In this document: piece after piece, positions 35,117 through 44,526 of the stretch
Layout: each line of letters starts with the position of its first letter
How positions within the stretch are numbered: position 1 is the first letter of the stretch
Assembly: GCF_900107685.1 (NCBI RefSeq)
Contig: NZ_FNRQ01000003.1
Location: 496,001 to 560,000 of the forward strand
Reading direction: 5' to 3'
Source: Paraburkholderia sartisoli
Lineage (GTDB): Bacteria > Pseudomonadota > Gammaproteobacteria > Burkholderiales > Burkholderiaceae
DNA length: 64,000 bases
The notes under the pieces: generated by a model
Seen by the model: only the letters and a program-made list of their open reading frames with translations
The model's database searches: none
Told to the model about the DNA's origin: nothing
Made by a program: the position numbers and the translations under genes

Positions 35117-37294
35117 ATGACCCAGATGACCGACCAAGGCGGGCTGCGCATTGCAGCCGGACTCAAACAGTTTATCGACAACGAAGCCCTGCCCGGCACC
35201 GGTGTCGATGCCGCCCGGTTCTGGGCGGGTTTCGATGCACTCGTACACGACCTCGCGCCCAGAAACCGCGCGCTGCTCGCCGAACGCGACCGGCTGCAAA
35301 CGGAACTCGACACGTGGCATCGCGCGAATCCGGGCCCGGTGCGCGATCTCGCCGCGTATCGCGCGTTCCTCGAAGGCATCGGTTATATCGTGCCCGCGCC
35401 GGCGGCGTTCAAAGCGACAACCGCCAACGTCGACAGCGAAATCTCCACGCAGGCAGGCCCCCAACTCGTCGTGCCGCTGTCGAACCAGCGCTATGCACTC
35501 AACGCCGCGAACGCGCGCTGGGGCAGCCTGTACGACGCGCTCTACGGCACCGACGCGATTCCCGACACCGGTGGCGCCGAAAAGCAGAAGGCGTTCAATC
35601 CGGTGCGCGGCGCGCGCGTGATCGCATTCGCACGCGCGTTTCTCGACGAAGCCGCGCCGCTCGCAAGCGGCTCGCATGCGGACGCCACGCGTTACAGCAT
35701 CGAAGGCAACGAACTCGTCGTCGTGTTGAAGAACGGCGCCACCGCGCTGCAAACGCCGGCGCAGTTCGCCGGCTTCCAGGGCGTGACGAATGCGCCGTCG
35801 GCGATCCTGCTGAAGCACAACGGCCTGCACTTCGAAATCCAGATCGACGCCAATGATCCGATCGGCAAGACCGACGCCGCGCACGTGAAAGACGTGCTGA
35901 TGGAAGCCGCGGTGAGCACCATCATCGATTGCGAGGATTCGGTGGCCGCCGTCGACGCCGACGACAAGGTCCAGTTGTACCGCAACTGGATTGGCCTCAT
36001 GAAAGGCACGCTCACCGAGGAAGTCACGAAGAACGGCAAGACGTTCACGCGCCGCCTGAACGCCGATCGCGAATATCGCCGCACCGACGGCTCGACGTTC
36101 AGGCTGCATGGACGGTCGCTGCTTTTCGTGCGCAACGTCGGGCATCTGATGACGAACCCGGCCATCACCGATCGCGACGGCCACGAGATTCCCGAGGGCA
36201 TGCTCGACGCGGTCGTCACGACGCTCTGCGCGATCCACGATCTGAAGAACAGGCTGAATTCCCGCACCGGCTCGATCTATATCGTGAAGCCGAAGATGCA
36301 CGGCCCCGCCGAAGTCGCGTTCGCCTCCGAACTGTTCGCGCGCGTCGAGACGCTGCTCGGCCTGCCGCACAACACGATCAAGATGGGCATCATGGACGAG
36401 GAGCGCCGCACGAGCGTGAATCTGCAGGCCTGTATCGCCGCGGCCGCCGAACGTGTCGCGTTCATCAACACGGGTTTTCTCGACCGCACCGGCGACGAGA
36501 TGCATTCGGCGATGGAAGCCGGCGCGATGATCCGCAAGGGCGACATGAAGTCATCGAGCTGGATTGCGTCGTACGAACGCAATAACGTACTCGCCGGCCT
36601 CGACGCCGGACTGCGCGGCCGCGCGCAGATCGGCAAGGGCATGTGGGCGATGCCCGACCTGATGCACGCGATGCTCGAACAGAAGATCGCACATCCGAAG
36701 GCGGGTGCGAACACCGCGTGGGTGCCCTCGCCCACCGCGGCCACGCTGCACGCGCTGCACTATCACAAGGTCGACGTGCAGGCCGTGCAGGAAGGGATGG
36801 AACGCATCGCCTACGCAAGCGAGCGCGACGCGTTGCTCAAGGGGCTGCTCACCATTCCGGTCGTCGGGAAGGCGCAATGGTCGGACGACGAAATCCGCAG
36901 CGAAGTCGAGAACAACGCGCAGGGCATCCTGGGTTACGTGGTGCGCTGGATCGATCAGGGCGTCGGTTGCTCGAAGGTGCCGGACATTCACGACGTCGGC
37001 CTGATGGAAGACCGCGCGACGCTGCGCATTTCCAGCCAGCACATCGCGAACTGGCTGCGTCATGGCGTGGTGACGCCTGAGCTCGTGATGCAAACCATGC
37101 AGCGGATGGCGAAGGTCGTCGACAAGCAGAACGCCGGCGATCCGCTCTATCGCCCGATGGCACCCGACTTCGACGCGTCGCTTGCGTTCAAGGCCGCGTG
37201 CGCGCTCGTCTTCGAAGGGCGCGGGCAACCGTCGGGTTATACCGAGCCGCTGCTGCACAAGTTCCGTCTCGAACTGAAAGAGGCCCACGCATGA
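35117..37294 (+). CDS. glcB: Malate synthase G
   Basis: Malate synthase G condenses glyoxylate with acetyl-CoA to give malate, feeding acetate and glycolate carbon into the TCA cycle. The 725-residue monomeric enzyme has the family length. [12 protein letters not shown] holds the magnesium and catalytic acids near D271/E273/D274. [31 protein letters not shown] and [19 protein letters not shown] are all typical of GlcB and not of the shorter AceB. GGAG at 35107-35110 supports the ATG at 35117. The stop overlaps the next SDR gene by four bases. The nearby monocarboxylate symporter fits growth on C2/C3 acids. Confidence 0.97.
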   Translation: MTQMTDQGGLRIAAGLKQFIDNEALPGTGVDAARFWAGFDALVHDLAPRNRALLAERDRLQTELDTWHRANPGPVRDLAAYRAFLEGIGYIVPAPAAFKATTANVDSEISTQAGPQLVVPLSNQRYALNAANARWGSLYDALYGTDAIPDTGGAEKQKAFNPVRGARVIAFARAFLDEAAPLASGSHADATRYSIEGNELVVVLKNGATALQTPAQFAGFQGVTNAPSAILLKHNGLHFEIQIDANDPIGKTDAAHVKDVLMEAAVSTIIDCEDSVAAVDADDKVQLYRNWIGLMKGTLTEEVTKNGKTFTRRLNADREYRRTDGSTFRLHGRSLLFVRNVGHLMTNPAITDRDGHEIPEGMLDAVVTTLCAIHDLKNRLNSRTGSIYIVKPKMHGPAEVAFASELFARVETLLGLPHNTIKMGIMDEERRTSVNLQACIAAAAERVAFINTGFLDRTGDEMHSAMEAGAMIRKGDMKSSSWIASYERNNVLAGLDAGLRGRAQIGKGMWAMPDLMHAMLEQKIAHPKAGANTAWVPSPTAATLHALHYHKVDVQAVQEGMERIAYASERDALLKGLLTIPVVGKAQWSDDEIRSEVENNAQGILGYVVRWIDQGVGCSKVPDIHDVGLMEDRATLRISSQHIANWLRHGVVTPELVMQTMQRMAKVVDKQNAGDPLYRPMAPDFDASLAFKAACALVFEGRGQPSGYTEPLLHKFRLELKEAHA

Positions 37295-38046
37295 CGGCCC
37301 CGCAAACGAAAGTGGTGACGCGCGCGGTCGTCACGGGCCACACGCGAGGCCTCGGCGACGCGCTCGCCGCGGCGCTGCTCGAACGCGGCATCGCGGTGCT
37401 GGGCGTCGCGCGTTCGCTGAACGCTTCGCTCGCGCAGCGCTATCCGCACGCGCTCACCGAAACCGAACTCGATCTCGCCGATCCCGCGCAGCTCGCGCAG
37501 TGGCTCGGCGGCGATGCGTTGCGCGGCTTTCTGGCGGGCGCGGCGCGCGTCGTGCTCATCAACAACGCGGGCATGGTGCAGCCGATCGGTCCGCTCGAAA
37601 CGCAGGACGTGAGCGCGATCGCGGGCGCTGTCAGCCTGAACGTGGCCACGCCGCTGATGATGGCGAGCGCGTTCACCACCGCCAGTGCGGACGCAACCGA
37701 CCGGCGCATCGTGCATGTTTCCAGCGGCGCGGCGCGCAACGCGTATGCGGGCTGGAGCATCTATTGCGCGACGAAGGCGGCGCTCGATCATCATGCGCGC
37801 GCCGTCGCGCTCGACGAAACCCGCGCGCTGCGCATCTGCAGTCTGGCGCCGGGCGTCGTCGATACCGGGATGCAGGCGGAAATCCGCGATGCGACCACGG
37901 AGCAGTTTCCGTCGCGCGGCAAGTTCGAAGACCTCAAGCGCAACGGGCAGCTGGCTTCGCCGGAAGCATCGGCGGCGAAGCTGGTCGACTACGTGTTGAG
38001 CGACGCGTTCGGGCAGGAACCGGTCGCCGATATCCGCTCGCTTTGA
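37291..38046 (+). CDS. SDR family oxidoreductase
   Basis: The 251-residue classical short-chain dehydrogenase has a [15 protein letters not shown] nucleotide-binding motif (TGxxxGxG), a LINNAGMV strand (NNAG) and the catalytic Ser/Tyr/Lys set in [20 protein letters not shown] followed by TKAALDHH. Its N-terminus [20 protein letters not shown] is set by an ATGA overlap with glcB, so both are made from one transcript. Members of this branch are often annotated as benzil-reductase or sepiapterin-reductase-like. The physiological substrate is unknown. Confidence 0.9.
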   Translation: MTAPQTKVVTRAVVTGHTRGLGDALAAALLERGIAVLGVARSLNASLAQRYPHALTETELDLADPAQLAQWLGGDALRGFLAGAARVVLINNAGMVQPIGPLETQDVSAIAGAVSLNVATPLMMASAFTTASADATDRRIVHVSSGAARNAYAGWSIYCATKAALDHHARAVALDETRALRICSLAPGVVDTGMQAEIRDATTEQFPSRGKFEDLKRNGQLASPEASAAKLVDYVLSDAFGQEPVADIRSL

Positions 38047-38105
38047 CCGGCACGGCGAGCGGTTAAATGGGTGGTTAAGCGGGCGAAATTGACGATCTCA
38101 GCGGT

Positions 38106-38130
38106 CTCCGGCGGCGTTAGCTCGCCGGAG
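38106..38130. terminator. Possible intrinsic hairpin between convergent genes
   Basis: CTCCGGCG and CGCCGGAG form an 8-base perfect stem with a 9-base loop between the convergent SDR (plus) and YciI-like (minus) genes. There is no clear T-tract on either side, so termination is only a possibility. Confidence 0.35.
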
Positions 38131-38242
38131 CCAAAGAGGGGGTAAGTCAGCCGGGGCCCGTCGGGATCGCGGCGATGACCTCACCCCTGATCGCAGCGGA
38201 GAGAGGCTTCGACCTGATGGATCGGCCTTCGCTTTTCCGCGC

Positions 38243-38536
38243 TTACTTGCCCTGAAGCAGCAGACCCAGCGGAGCAAGCGGACCGACTTGCATCAACTCA
38301 TACTTCGCCCATCCGCCGGACGTAAGCGGCAGCTCGCCCACCGTCGCCCGGGCGTCTTCAAGCGACTCGACGTTCATGAGGAAGATCACGCCGGGCTTGT
38401 CCTGGCGGAACCACCACTGCTCGATCTTGCCTTCCAGATAGTGCCTGAGCGTGGCAGGCACCTCGACTGGCATGACCTGCTTCTTCTCTTCATCGGAGAG
38501 CGGTTTGGCGAACGATGCGATGGCTAGAACTTTCAT
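38243..38536 (-). CDS. YciI/muconolactone-isomerase-like small protein
   Basis: The 97-residue protein starts MKVLAIASFAKPLSDEEKKQ and contains VPATLRHYLEGKIEQWWFRQ, then KPGVIFLMNVESLEDARATV. This is the ferredoxin-like alpha/beta dimeric fold of YciI or muconolactone-isomerase-like proteins, often annotated YCII-related or DUF3303-like. No catalytic residues can be assigned. AAGGAGTTCACCC before the ATG at 38534-38536 is a good ribosome site. The gene is divergent from the GlxA-type regulator, and a copy of that regulator's putative operator lies at 38612-38645 in front of it. Confidence 0.75.
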   Translation of the reverse strand: MKVLAIASFAKPLSDEEKKQVMPVEVPATLRHYLEGKIEQWWFRQDKPGVIFLMNVESLEDARATVGELPLTSGGWAKYELMQVGPLAPLGLLLQGK

Positions 38537-38611
38537 GGGTGAACTCCTTGTGCAACGTGTGTTGCGGGCTGAAGGGTTTAAGCATGTGATCCACACCTGC
38601 GGAATTTCACG

Positions 38612-38645
38612 GTCGTAAACGACGGTTTTCAAGTCATTTACGCCA
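38612..38645. promoter_or_regulatory. Duplicated operator, copy 1 (YciI side)
   Basis: A 34-base element, 27/34 identical to 38693-38726. It carries a dyad, GTAAACGAC with GTCATTTAC, separated by 9 bases; differences between the copies fall mainly in the spacer. It sits 76 bases upstream of the YciI-like start. A binding site for the adjacent AraC-type regulator is likely. Confidence 0.65.
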
Positions 38646-38692
38646 CAGGGCAGACGAGAAAACTATAGTGTTTCAGCCACGAAAACGGTACA

Positions 38693-38726
38693 GTCGCAAA
38701 CGACAACTTTAAGGTCGTTTACGCCA
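38693..38726. promoter_or_regulatory. Duplicated operator, copy 2 (regulator side)
   Basis: Second 34-base copy, with GCAAACGAC and GTCGTTTAC as the dyad arms. It ends on the first base of the regulator start codon, so binding here would repress the regulator gene itself, while copy 1 would control the divergent gene. Confidence 0.65.
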
Positions 38727-39691
38727 TGAAAATTTTCGTACTGGCACTCGATGGAGTATTCGATACGGGGTTGACCGTACTGCTTGACGCGCTCGGGCTC
38801 GCCAACAGATTTGCGGCTGCACAGATGGGCGGGGCCCTCTCGTTCGAGGTGTCGATCGTCGGCGTGCGAAAGAAGGTCAGGTCCGGGCAGGGACTGGCCA
38901 TACCCGTACAGGCGATAGCGCCGGATTCGAAGCCGGACTGGGTGATCGTTCCCGCGCTCAATACCGGAAGTCCGGAAACGTTGATCCCGTCACTCGGCCG
39001 GCGGGATGTGATTCAGGCGATGGAGCAGCTTCGAAAATGGCACGCGGAAGGCGCGAAGGTCGCGGCATCCTGTATCGGGACATTCCTGCTGGCGGAAACC
39101 GGGCTTCTTGATCAGGGCGAGGCCACGACCACCTGGTGGCTCGCTCCGCTGTTTCGGCAACGCTACCCCGATGTCCGGCTCGACGAGACCCGGATGCTCG
39201 TGTCGTCGGGCAGGATCGTTACCGCCGGAGCCGCCATGGGCCATCTCGATCTCGCCCTCTGGTTAGTGCGCAAGGCCAGCCCGGAGCTTGCGGCAGTCGT
39301 CTCGCGCTACCTGCTCGCTGATTTCCGTTCCTCGCAGGCGCCCTACATCATCCCCAACCATCTGGCGCAGGCAGATCCGGTCATACAGCGCTTCGAGCGG
39401 TGGGCCCGGGACCACCTCAAGGAAGGTTTCTCGCTGGAGGATGCAGCCGGCGCGCTGGCTACGAGCCCCCGGACATTGCAGCGGCGTTGCCAGGCCGTGC
39501 TCGGAAAATCGCCCCTTTCCTACTTCCAGGACCTGCGTGTCGAGCGCGCGAGATCGCTCGTCCACGGCAGCAACCTCGACCTCGATGCCATTGCCGCCGA
39601 GGTCGGATACGTCGACGGAGCGACGCTGGGGACGCTCTTGCGTGATCGTTTAGGACGGGGAGTGCGCGAGCTTCGCGCCGACCTCCGCTAG
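38726..39691 (+). CDS. GlxA family transcriptional regulator (DJ-1/PfpI plus AraC HTH)
   Basis: The 321-residue protein joins an N-terminal DJ-1/PfpI-like domain (about 1-190) to a C-terminal AraC-type double HTH (about 215-320). MKIFVLALDGVFDTGLTVLL and the nucleophile-elbow region VAASCIGTFLLAETGLLDQG belong to the first. EGFSLEDAAGALATSPRTLQ and SYFQDLRVERARSLVHGSNL belong to the second. It is related to FtrA/GlxA/ArgR-like activators. The effector is unknown. The start at 38726 coincides with the end of a putative autoregulatory operator, leaving little room for a ribosome site; TTTAAGG lies about 11 bases upstream. Confidence 0.9.
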   Translation: MKIFVLALDGVFDTGLTVLLDALGLANRFAAAQMGGALSFEVSIVGVRKKVRSGQGLAIPVQAIAPDSKPDWVIVPALNTGSPETLIPSLGRRDVIQAMEQLRKWHAEGAKVAASCIGTFLLAETGLLDQGEATTTWWLAPLFRQRYPDVRLDETRMLVSSGRIVTAGAAMGHLDLALWLVRKASPELAAVVSRYLLADFRSSQAPYIIPNHLAQADPVIQRFERWARDHLKEGFSLEDAAGALATSPRTLQRRCQAVLGKSPLSYFQDLRVERARSLVHGSNLDLDAIAAEVGYVDGATLGTLLRDRLGRGVRELRADLR

Positions 39692-39901
39692 CAGATCTGA
39701 CTTCGCGGAGACGGAAGCAGTAAAGAGGCCCGACTGAAACCACGGCCATCCGGTTTCCGCGCAACGTGATGTACGCAATCCGTTTCGGGTTGCGATGCAG
39801 CTCGTGATGCTAGCGGGGGTCGCGAGCCGCTATCCCGTCAGCCGGCGGTCAATACGCACGGGTGGTCACGAAAAGATCAGGGCTGGAAGCGTCCGTGAAA
39901 A

Positions 39902-40306
39902 CTAGCAACATGGCTCGGCGAAGGCGAGTTCGACTACCGTCGCAAGCATCATGGCAGCGGCGTTGGCTGGAGGCGGCCTGGCTTTCGTGGGGCGGTAGAT
40001 CGCATCGCCCGCGGCGATGCCCTGCCCGCTCAAGGCGCATGTGCCCGATCGTCTGGCTGTGGCAAGGCGCCAGACCTGTTCGCCGTACTTGCAACCTCGA
40101 GGGTCGCTCCACGATACCGTGGCCGTTCGTGGACTGGGTCGATCGAGCAGCGCGATCGCAACGTCGCCATTCCTGAACGGCAGACGGCTCGATCCGTGCG
40201 AATCGACTATCTCCCTGATTCGAGCCGTCAATTGATGCGCGCATCCCGCATCGAGCTGGCCGACCGTGCGCTGCCATGCAATGTCGGCCATCACGTATTG
40301 ATCCAC
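39902..40306 (-). CDS. DUF3331 domain-containing protein
   Basis: A 134-residue protein with the block TATVSWSDPRGCKYGEQVWR followed by ATARRSGTCALSGQGIAAGD and AIYRPTKARPPPANAAAMML. This is the DUF3331 pattern known mainly from Burkholderiaceae; two spaced Cys (GCKYG, GTCALSG) are conserved. No function is known. The start is uncertain. GTG at 40304-40306 has GGGAG eight bases upstream and is used here; ATG at 40291 is the alternative, giving 129 residues. The gene begins 32 bases after the NADH dehydrogenase stop and is probably co-transcribed with it. Confidence 0.72.
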   Translation of the reverse strand: MDQYVMADIAWQRTVGQLDAGCAHQLTARIREIVDSHGSSRLPFRNGDVAIALLDRPSPRTATVSWSDPRGCKYGEQVWRLATARRSGTCALSGQGIAAGDAIYRPTKARPPPANAAAMMLATVVELAFAEPCC

Positions 40307-40338
40307 GATCAGTACTCCCGTCAAAAGTGAGGTGGCGT

Positions 40339-41631
40339 TTAGCTCAGCCGTATTTTCGGCTGCACGAGGCCGTTGATCCGCTCGGCGGTCCACAGCGTCA
40401 TGGCCTTGCCGAAACCGTGCAAAGCCTGCTGATGCTGCCGGTAAAGCATGGCGTGACTGAGCTGCGCGAATCGGCCCTTGATAAACCCGCCACGGAAAAA
40501 CCCGAACTGCCCGAGCGTCCCAAAAGCGTTGTAATCGCTCAGCGACACCAGCGCGCCGAAGTCGCGAAATGCAAAGTCAGGCAATGAGCCGCTGCCGAGC
40601 CAGGCCGGCAAGTGCCTTGCGAGATGTTGTGCCTGTTGCGTGGCGACCTGCGCCGTGGGAGCGAGAGGACGTTCATTGCCGGCGAGCGTCAGCGTCGAGC
40701 AGTCGCCGAGGGCAAATAGTGTGTCGTCGCCCTGCGCCTGCAGGGTTGGCCCGACGATGATCTGACTGGAACGATTGCTCTCGATCCCATTCAGCTTGCT
40801 CAGGAAATCAGGGGCCTTGACACCCGCCGCCCATACCATCAAATCCGCCGGCTGCCGGCTGCCGTCGCTCAGTCGGAGTCCATCCGGTTCGGCGGCGGTC
40901 ACTCGCGTACCCGTTCGCACCGTGAAACCGATATGCCGTAACTGCGCCTCGCTCGACTCCGACACCGCCGGTGGAAACGCCGCCAGTACGCGCGGTGCGC
41001 TTTCATAAAGAGTGAGGTTCAGACGTGAGCGGATGCTGGGATCGCCGTAACTCGACGCCACTTCGAGCAGGCGGCTCAATTCCGCTGCCAGTTCGACGCC
41101 GGTCGCTCCGGCGCCGACGATCGACACGCGCAACGGGCTATTCGTCACAACGCTCTGGAATATGCGGATTCGCAATGCTTCGTTGAAGACTTCCGCCTGT
41201 GCCTGGCTGTCGATGAAATGGCAATGATCGAGTATGCCTGGGGTGCCGAAGTCGTTGGCGCGACTGCCTAACGCAAGTATCAGTACGTCGTATTCGACCG
41301 TGCGCGGGCCGATCACAACTTCACCTTCCTTCGAACGCAGCGCAGCCAGCTTGACGACGCGCGCATTGCGGTCCAGGCCTTCCATTTCGCCGGGCTGATA
41401 GCTGAAGCCGTGGTCGCGGGCGTGGGCGAGATAGATGACCTGCTGTTGCTGGACATCGCGCGTGCCTGCCGCGATCGTGTGCAGCATGGGCTTCCAGATA
41501 TGGGTTGCGCTTTTGTCGATCAACGTGACCTGGGCGCGACCGCTGCGGCCAAGCGTGTCGCCCAGCCTGGTCGCGAGCAGAAGTCCGGCGATACCTCCGC
41601 CGACGATGACGATCCGGGTGGTCTGACGCAT
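40339..41631 (-). CDS. Type II NADH dehydrogenase (NDH-2)
   Basis: A 430-residue FAD flavoprotein that passes electrons from NADH to quinone without pumping protons. It has the FAD dinucleotide motif RIVIVGGGIAGLLLATRLGD at the N-terminus, the NADH-binding motif VSIVGAGATGVELAAELSRL near residue 170, and the FALGDCSTL FAD motif near residue 315. The C-terminus has an amphipathic character (NAFGTLGQFGFFRGGFIKGR) for membrane attachment. Transmembrane segments are not evident, as expected. It is divergent from a TetR regulator and followed by DUF3331. Confidence 0.92.
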   Translation of the reverse strand: MRQTTRIVIVGGGIAGLLLATRLGDTLGRSGRAQVTLIDKSATHIWKPMLHTIAAGTRDVQQQQVIYLAHARDHGFSYQPGEMEGLDRNARVVKLAALRSKEGEVVIGPRTVEYDVLILALGSRANDFGTPGILDHCHFIDSQAQAEVFNEALRIRIFQSVVTNSPLRVSIVGAGATGVELAAELSRLLEVASSYGDPSIRSRLNLTLYESAPRVLAAFPPAVSESSEAQLRHIGFTVRTGTRVTAAEPDGLRLSDGSRQPADLMVWAAGVKAPDFLSKLNGIESNRSSQIIVGPTLQAQGDDTLFALGDCSTLTLAGNERPLAPTAQVATQQAQHLARHLPAWLGSGSLPDFAFRDFGALVSLSDYNAFGTLGQFGFFRGGFIKGRFAQLSHAMLYRQHQQALHGFGKAMTLWTAERINGLVQPKIRLS

Positions 41632-41770
41632 GGCTATATATTCTACGAGTGATGAATTAAATGCGATACTAAGGTTTCGATGAGTTCATGTCAAACCGAA
41701 GCCGCTGTCATTCGCGGCGCGGCACCCGTTAAAATTCTGAGCTTTCCCTGAACACGATCTACTGTCGCCG

Positions 41771-42442
41771 ATGAAACACCCTAACGACCAGGCCCCGCGC
41801 GCCACGACGACTCCCACGCCGCGTCGGTCGCGCGGCCGTCCAGCGTGCAGTGACGCGGGTGGCGCCGACGCATTGCTGCGCAGCGCCCGGGGGGCGTTCG
41901 CGCGGAGTGGCTATGAGGCGACGAGCGTGCGCGAAATCGCCAGGGCGTCGGGTGTCGACCCCGCGCTGGTCGCGCATCACTATGGCTCGAAGGAAGCGCT
42001 GTGGATCGCCGTGGTGGACCAGATCGCCGATGAAGCAGCTCCCATGGTCGCGAAGGTCGCCGCCTTGCGGGAGATTTCAGGTCCAGGAGCGCGCGCGCGC
42101 GTCGAGGGTGCCGTGTCGATCCTGATCGACCAGGTGTTTCTGACGCCAGACGTCGGCATGTTTTTTTCGACCGCCGCAACCGAAACGGGAGAACGCCTTA
42201 ACCTGCTGATCGAGCGGGTGGTGCGGCCGTTTCATGACGTGTTCGTGCCGTTGCTCGTCGATGCGATCGAAACAGGTGAGATTCCGCGGCAGGATCCCGA
42301 CATCATGTTCATGATGCTCGCCAATGGCATCAGCAAAACCGTCGCCTATAGCCACGTGCTGAGTTCGTTCTCCTCCTTGCCGCGGCGCGCCAGGGAATTC
42401 AAACGTGCCGTTCTGACGACTGCTTTGGCCATGCTCGGCTGA
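41771..42442 (+). CDS. TetR family transcriptional regulator
   Basis: The 223-residue protein has a basic Pro/Thr-rich N-terminal arm, then a TetR HTH (ALLRSARGAFARSGYEATSV, REIARASGVDPALVAHHYGS, KEALWIAVVDQI) and a C-terminal ligand domain. The YGSKEALW stretch is the standard end of the TetR DNA-binding domain. The ATG at 41771 lies 139 bases from the divergent NADH dehydrogenase start, so that gene is the likely target. The ligand is unknown. No clear palindrome was picked out in the intergenic region. Confidence 0.9.
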   Translation: MKHPNDQAPRATTTPTPRRSRGRPACSDAGGADALLRSARGAFARSGYEATSVREIARASGVDPALVAHHYGSKEALWIAVVDQIADEAAPMVAKVAALREISGPGARARVEGAVSILIDQVFLTPDVGMFFSTAATETGERLNLLIERVVRPFHDVFVPLLVDAIETGEIPRQDPDIMFMMLANGISKTVAYSHVLSSFSSLPRRAREFKRAVLTTALAMLG

Positions 42443-42502
42443 ACCGCCGCGGCCGCCACACCCATGTGTGAACGCGAAAGAACGGGGAAAAAGGCGAAAA
42501 AC

Positions 42503-42811
42503 TCAGACGCGCGGCAGATCGTCGATCGATTTTTCGACGTGGCCGCCGGGTATATCCGTATCGATGCCGTCGTGGCCGTCCGTGTGCGAGACGGTCTTGA
42601 TCTTCGGACCGAGGAGCCGCATGCCGCCGAGCGTGTAGAGCGACCAGACCAGGTTGCCCGCACGGATCACGTTGACGACCTCGTCCACCTCGACGATTTC
42701 GTGCTGTGACAGCCACTCGTGGGTCTTCGGATTGATGAGCGCCCAGCGCACGTGCGTGACGCGGTCGTTAGCAGGGTTGATGCGTACAGCGTCAACAGCG
42801 TACGTAGCCAT
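42503..42811 (-). CDS. Conserved-looking hypothetical protein
   Basis: A 102-residue soluble protein starts MATYAVDAVRINPANDRVTH. It contains VRWALINPKTHEWLSQHEIV, which suggests a small beta-rich domain, and an acidic tail (HTDGHDGIDTDIPGGHVEKS). GGAG six bases before the chosen ATG (42809-42811) favours this start; two in-frame ATGs lie just upstream at 42817 and 42823. The family is not recognised. It is 74 bases downstream of the next small gene and probably shares its transcript. Confidence 0.72.
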   Translation of the reverse strand: MATYAVDAVRINPANDRVTHVRWALINPKTHEWLSQHEIVEVDEVVNVIRAGNLVWSLYTLGGMRLLGPKIKTVSHTDGHDGIDTDIPGGHVEKSIDDLPRV

Positions 42812-42885
42812 GGCCATCTCCATCGTCCTGACCGTCAGATCGTAGCATGACGGCCGCCCGGCACAAGCGGCGGCGCAGCCCTGCG

Positions 42886-43266
42886 TCACGCCTCGAAATC
42901 GAGCCCGCCAATCAATATCGACGGTTCCGCCTGCGAGCGCGAGCCGAAATCGATCGCGCGCCCGCCCTGCCAGTTGTCGAGCTTGCGCGGCAACGCGTCG
43001 AGATAGCGGGCGAAGCGTGCCTCGCCGCCCGGCGCCTGCAAGCCGTGAATCGCGTCGCTGTCCCACGTCAGCGAAACGTCGAGCGGATACGGATAGCCGT
43101 GGCCGGCCGGCAGGATGTCGGCGGTGATGCGCACCCGCGTGGGATGCAGCGCGCCGCCATACGGAATCACGTCGACGTGGACGCGTTCGCTGAAAATCCG
43201 CGCGAGCGTGGCGGTGATGCGCGGTACGAAATCGTGCTCGAAGCGCGCGGCGGTCTCCTGGTTCAT
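42886..43266 (-). CDS. Hypothetical protein, Burkholderiaceae type
   Basis: A 126-residue protein starts MNQETAARFEHDFVPRITAT with no signal or membrane segment. It has alternating strands (VHVDVIPYGGALHPTRVRIT, PLDVSLTWDSDAIHGL) and ends SILIGGLDFEA. It resembles small Burkholderia proteins of unknown function that I cannot name with confidence. Codon use matches neighbours, and the frame is cleanly bounded by the ATG at 43264-43266. It is divergent from the LysR gene that starts 187 bases away. Confidence 0.7.
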   Translation of the reverse strand: MNQETAARFEHDFVPRITATLARIFSERVHVDVIPYGGALHPTRVRITADILPAGHGYPYPLDVSLTWDSDAIHGLQAPGGEARFARYLDALPRKLDNWQGGRAIDFGSRSQAEPSILIGGLDFEA

Positions 43267-43452
43267 GGTCGTTCACCGATGAGGTCAGGCTGGCAGTGTC
43301 GTTCATCGGCGCCCGGCGCGCAACGGGCTGCGCGGGCTGCATGGGTCTAACCACGCCGGGGCGCACGTCACCCCGGCCTGGGATATCCTTTTCCCTTGCC
43401 GGGCCACACCGCCCCCCTCACCCCTCATTCAACGCGCCGCCACAGGAACCCC

Positions 43453-44355
43453 ATGGACCGCCTGCAAGCCATGACTGCCTTTCTGACCGTGGTGGATACC
43501 GGCGGGTTCGCGTCGGCGGCCCGCAAGCTGAAGGTGTCGCCTTCCGTGGTGACGCGCATGGTGGGCGAACTCGAGGACGCGATGGGCGTGCGGCTCCTCA
43601 CCCGCACGACGCGCACGGTGCGCATGACCGACACCGGCGCCGATTATGCCGACCGGTGCCGCCGCATTCTCGCCGACATCGAGGAAGCCGAGCAGTCGGC
43701 CACCAGCATGCACGGCACGACGCGCGGCCTGCTGTCGATCACGTCGTCGATGCTGTTCGGCAAGTACTACGTGACGCCGATCGTCACCGACTATCTCGGC
43801 CGGTATCCGGAAGTCGACGTCAGCTGCTGGTTTCTCGATCGCGTCGTGAACATCGTCGATGAAGGGATCGACGTCGCGATCCGCCTCGGCGACCTGCCGG
43901 ATTCGTCGATGCAGGCGGTACGCGTCGGACAGGTTCGCCGCGTGGTGTGCGCGTCGCCGGATTATCTGGCGCAGCACGGGGTTCCCCGCCATCCCGAGGA
44001 CCTGGCCGGCCGCGCGATCGTGTCGGCAAGCGGCGTGTCGACGCTCTCCGAATGGCGTTTTGGCAGCGACGAGCGCCGGCACGCGGTGCGCGTCAAACCG
44101 CGGATGACCACGACGACCAACGATTCGGCGATCAGCGCGGTCGTCGCGGGCCTCGGGCTCACGCAACTGCTGTCGTACCAGGTCGCGCAGCAACTGCGCG
44201 ACGGCACGCTGCGGATCGTGCTGGAGGCGTTCGAACCGCCGCCGCTGCCGATCAACGTGATGCATCGCGAAGGACGCCACGTCACGCGCAAGGTCCGCAC
44301 GTTCGTCGATCTCGCGATCGAAACGCTGCGTTCGAACGACTCGCTCAACCCGTAG
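43453..44355 (+). CDS. LysR family transcriptional regulator
   Basis: The 300-residue protein starts MDRLQAMTAFLTVVDTGGFA. The N-terminal HTH is in ASAARKLKVSPSVVTRMVGE, with LLTRTTRTVRMTDTGADYAD following, the pattern of the large AaeR/DmlR-like LysR group. The effector domain extends to about residue 295. AGGAACCCC precedes the ATG at 43453. The next gene is a GST on the same strand 171 bases downstream; regulators of this subgroup often lie beside oxidoreductase or GST genes they control, but no direct evidence is visible. Confidence 0.9.
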   Translation: MDRLQAMTAFLTVVDTGGFASAARKLKVSPSVVTRMVGELEDAMGVRLLTRTTRTVRMTDTGADYADRCRRILADIEEAEQSATSMHGTTRGLLSITSSMLFGKYYVTPIVTDYLGRYPEVDVSCWFLDRVVNIVDEGIDVAIRLGDLPDSSMQAVRVGQVRRVVCASPDYLAQHGVPRHPEDLAGRAIVSASGVSTLSEWRFGSDERRHAVRVKPRMTTTTNDSAISAVVAGLGLTQLLSYQVAQQLRDGTLRIVLEAFEPPPLPINVMHREGRHVTRKVRTFVDLAIETLRSNDSLNP

Positions 44356-44526
44356 CGGTTGCGCCGCTGCCCGGGCTGAAACGCCCATACGGTGGCCTTT
44401 CCCCGCACTCTTCTCGTTTCGCGAATGGTCAATTCTCCGCGCGACGGATTCAAACCCGTGACGACGACGCCTAGACTGCAATCGCTGTCTGATCCGTCCC
44501 ACCTGAATCCGTCCGGAGAGAACCGA

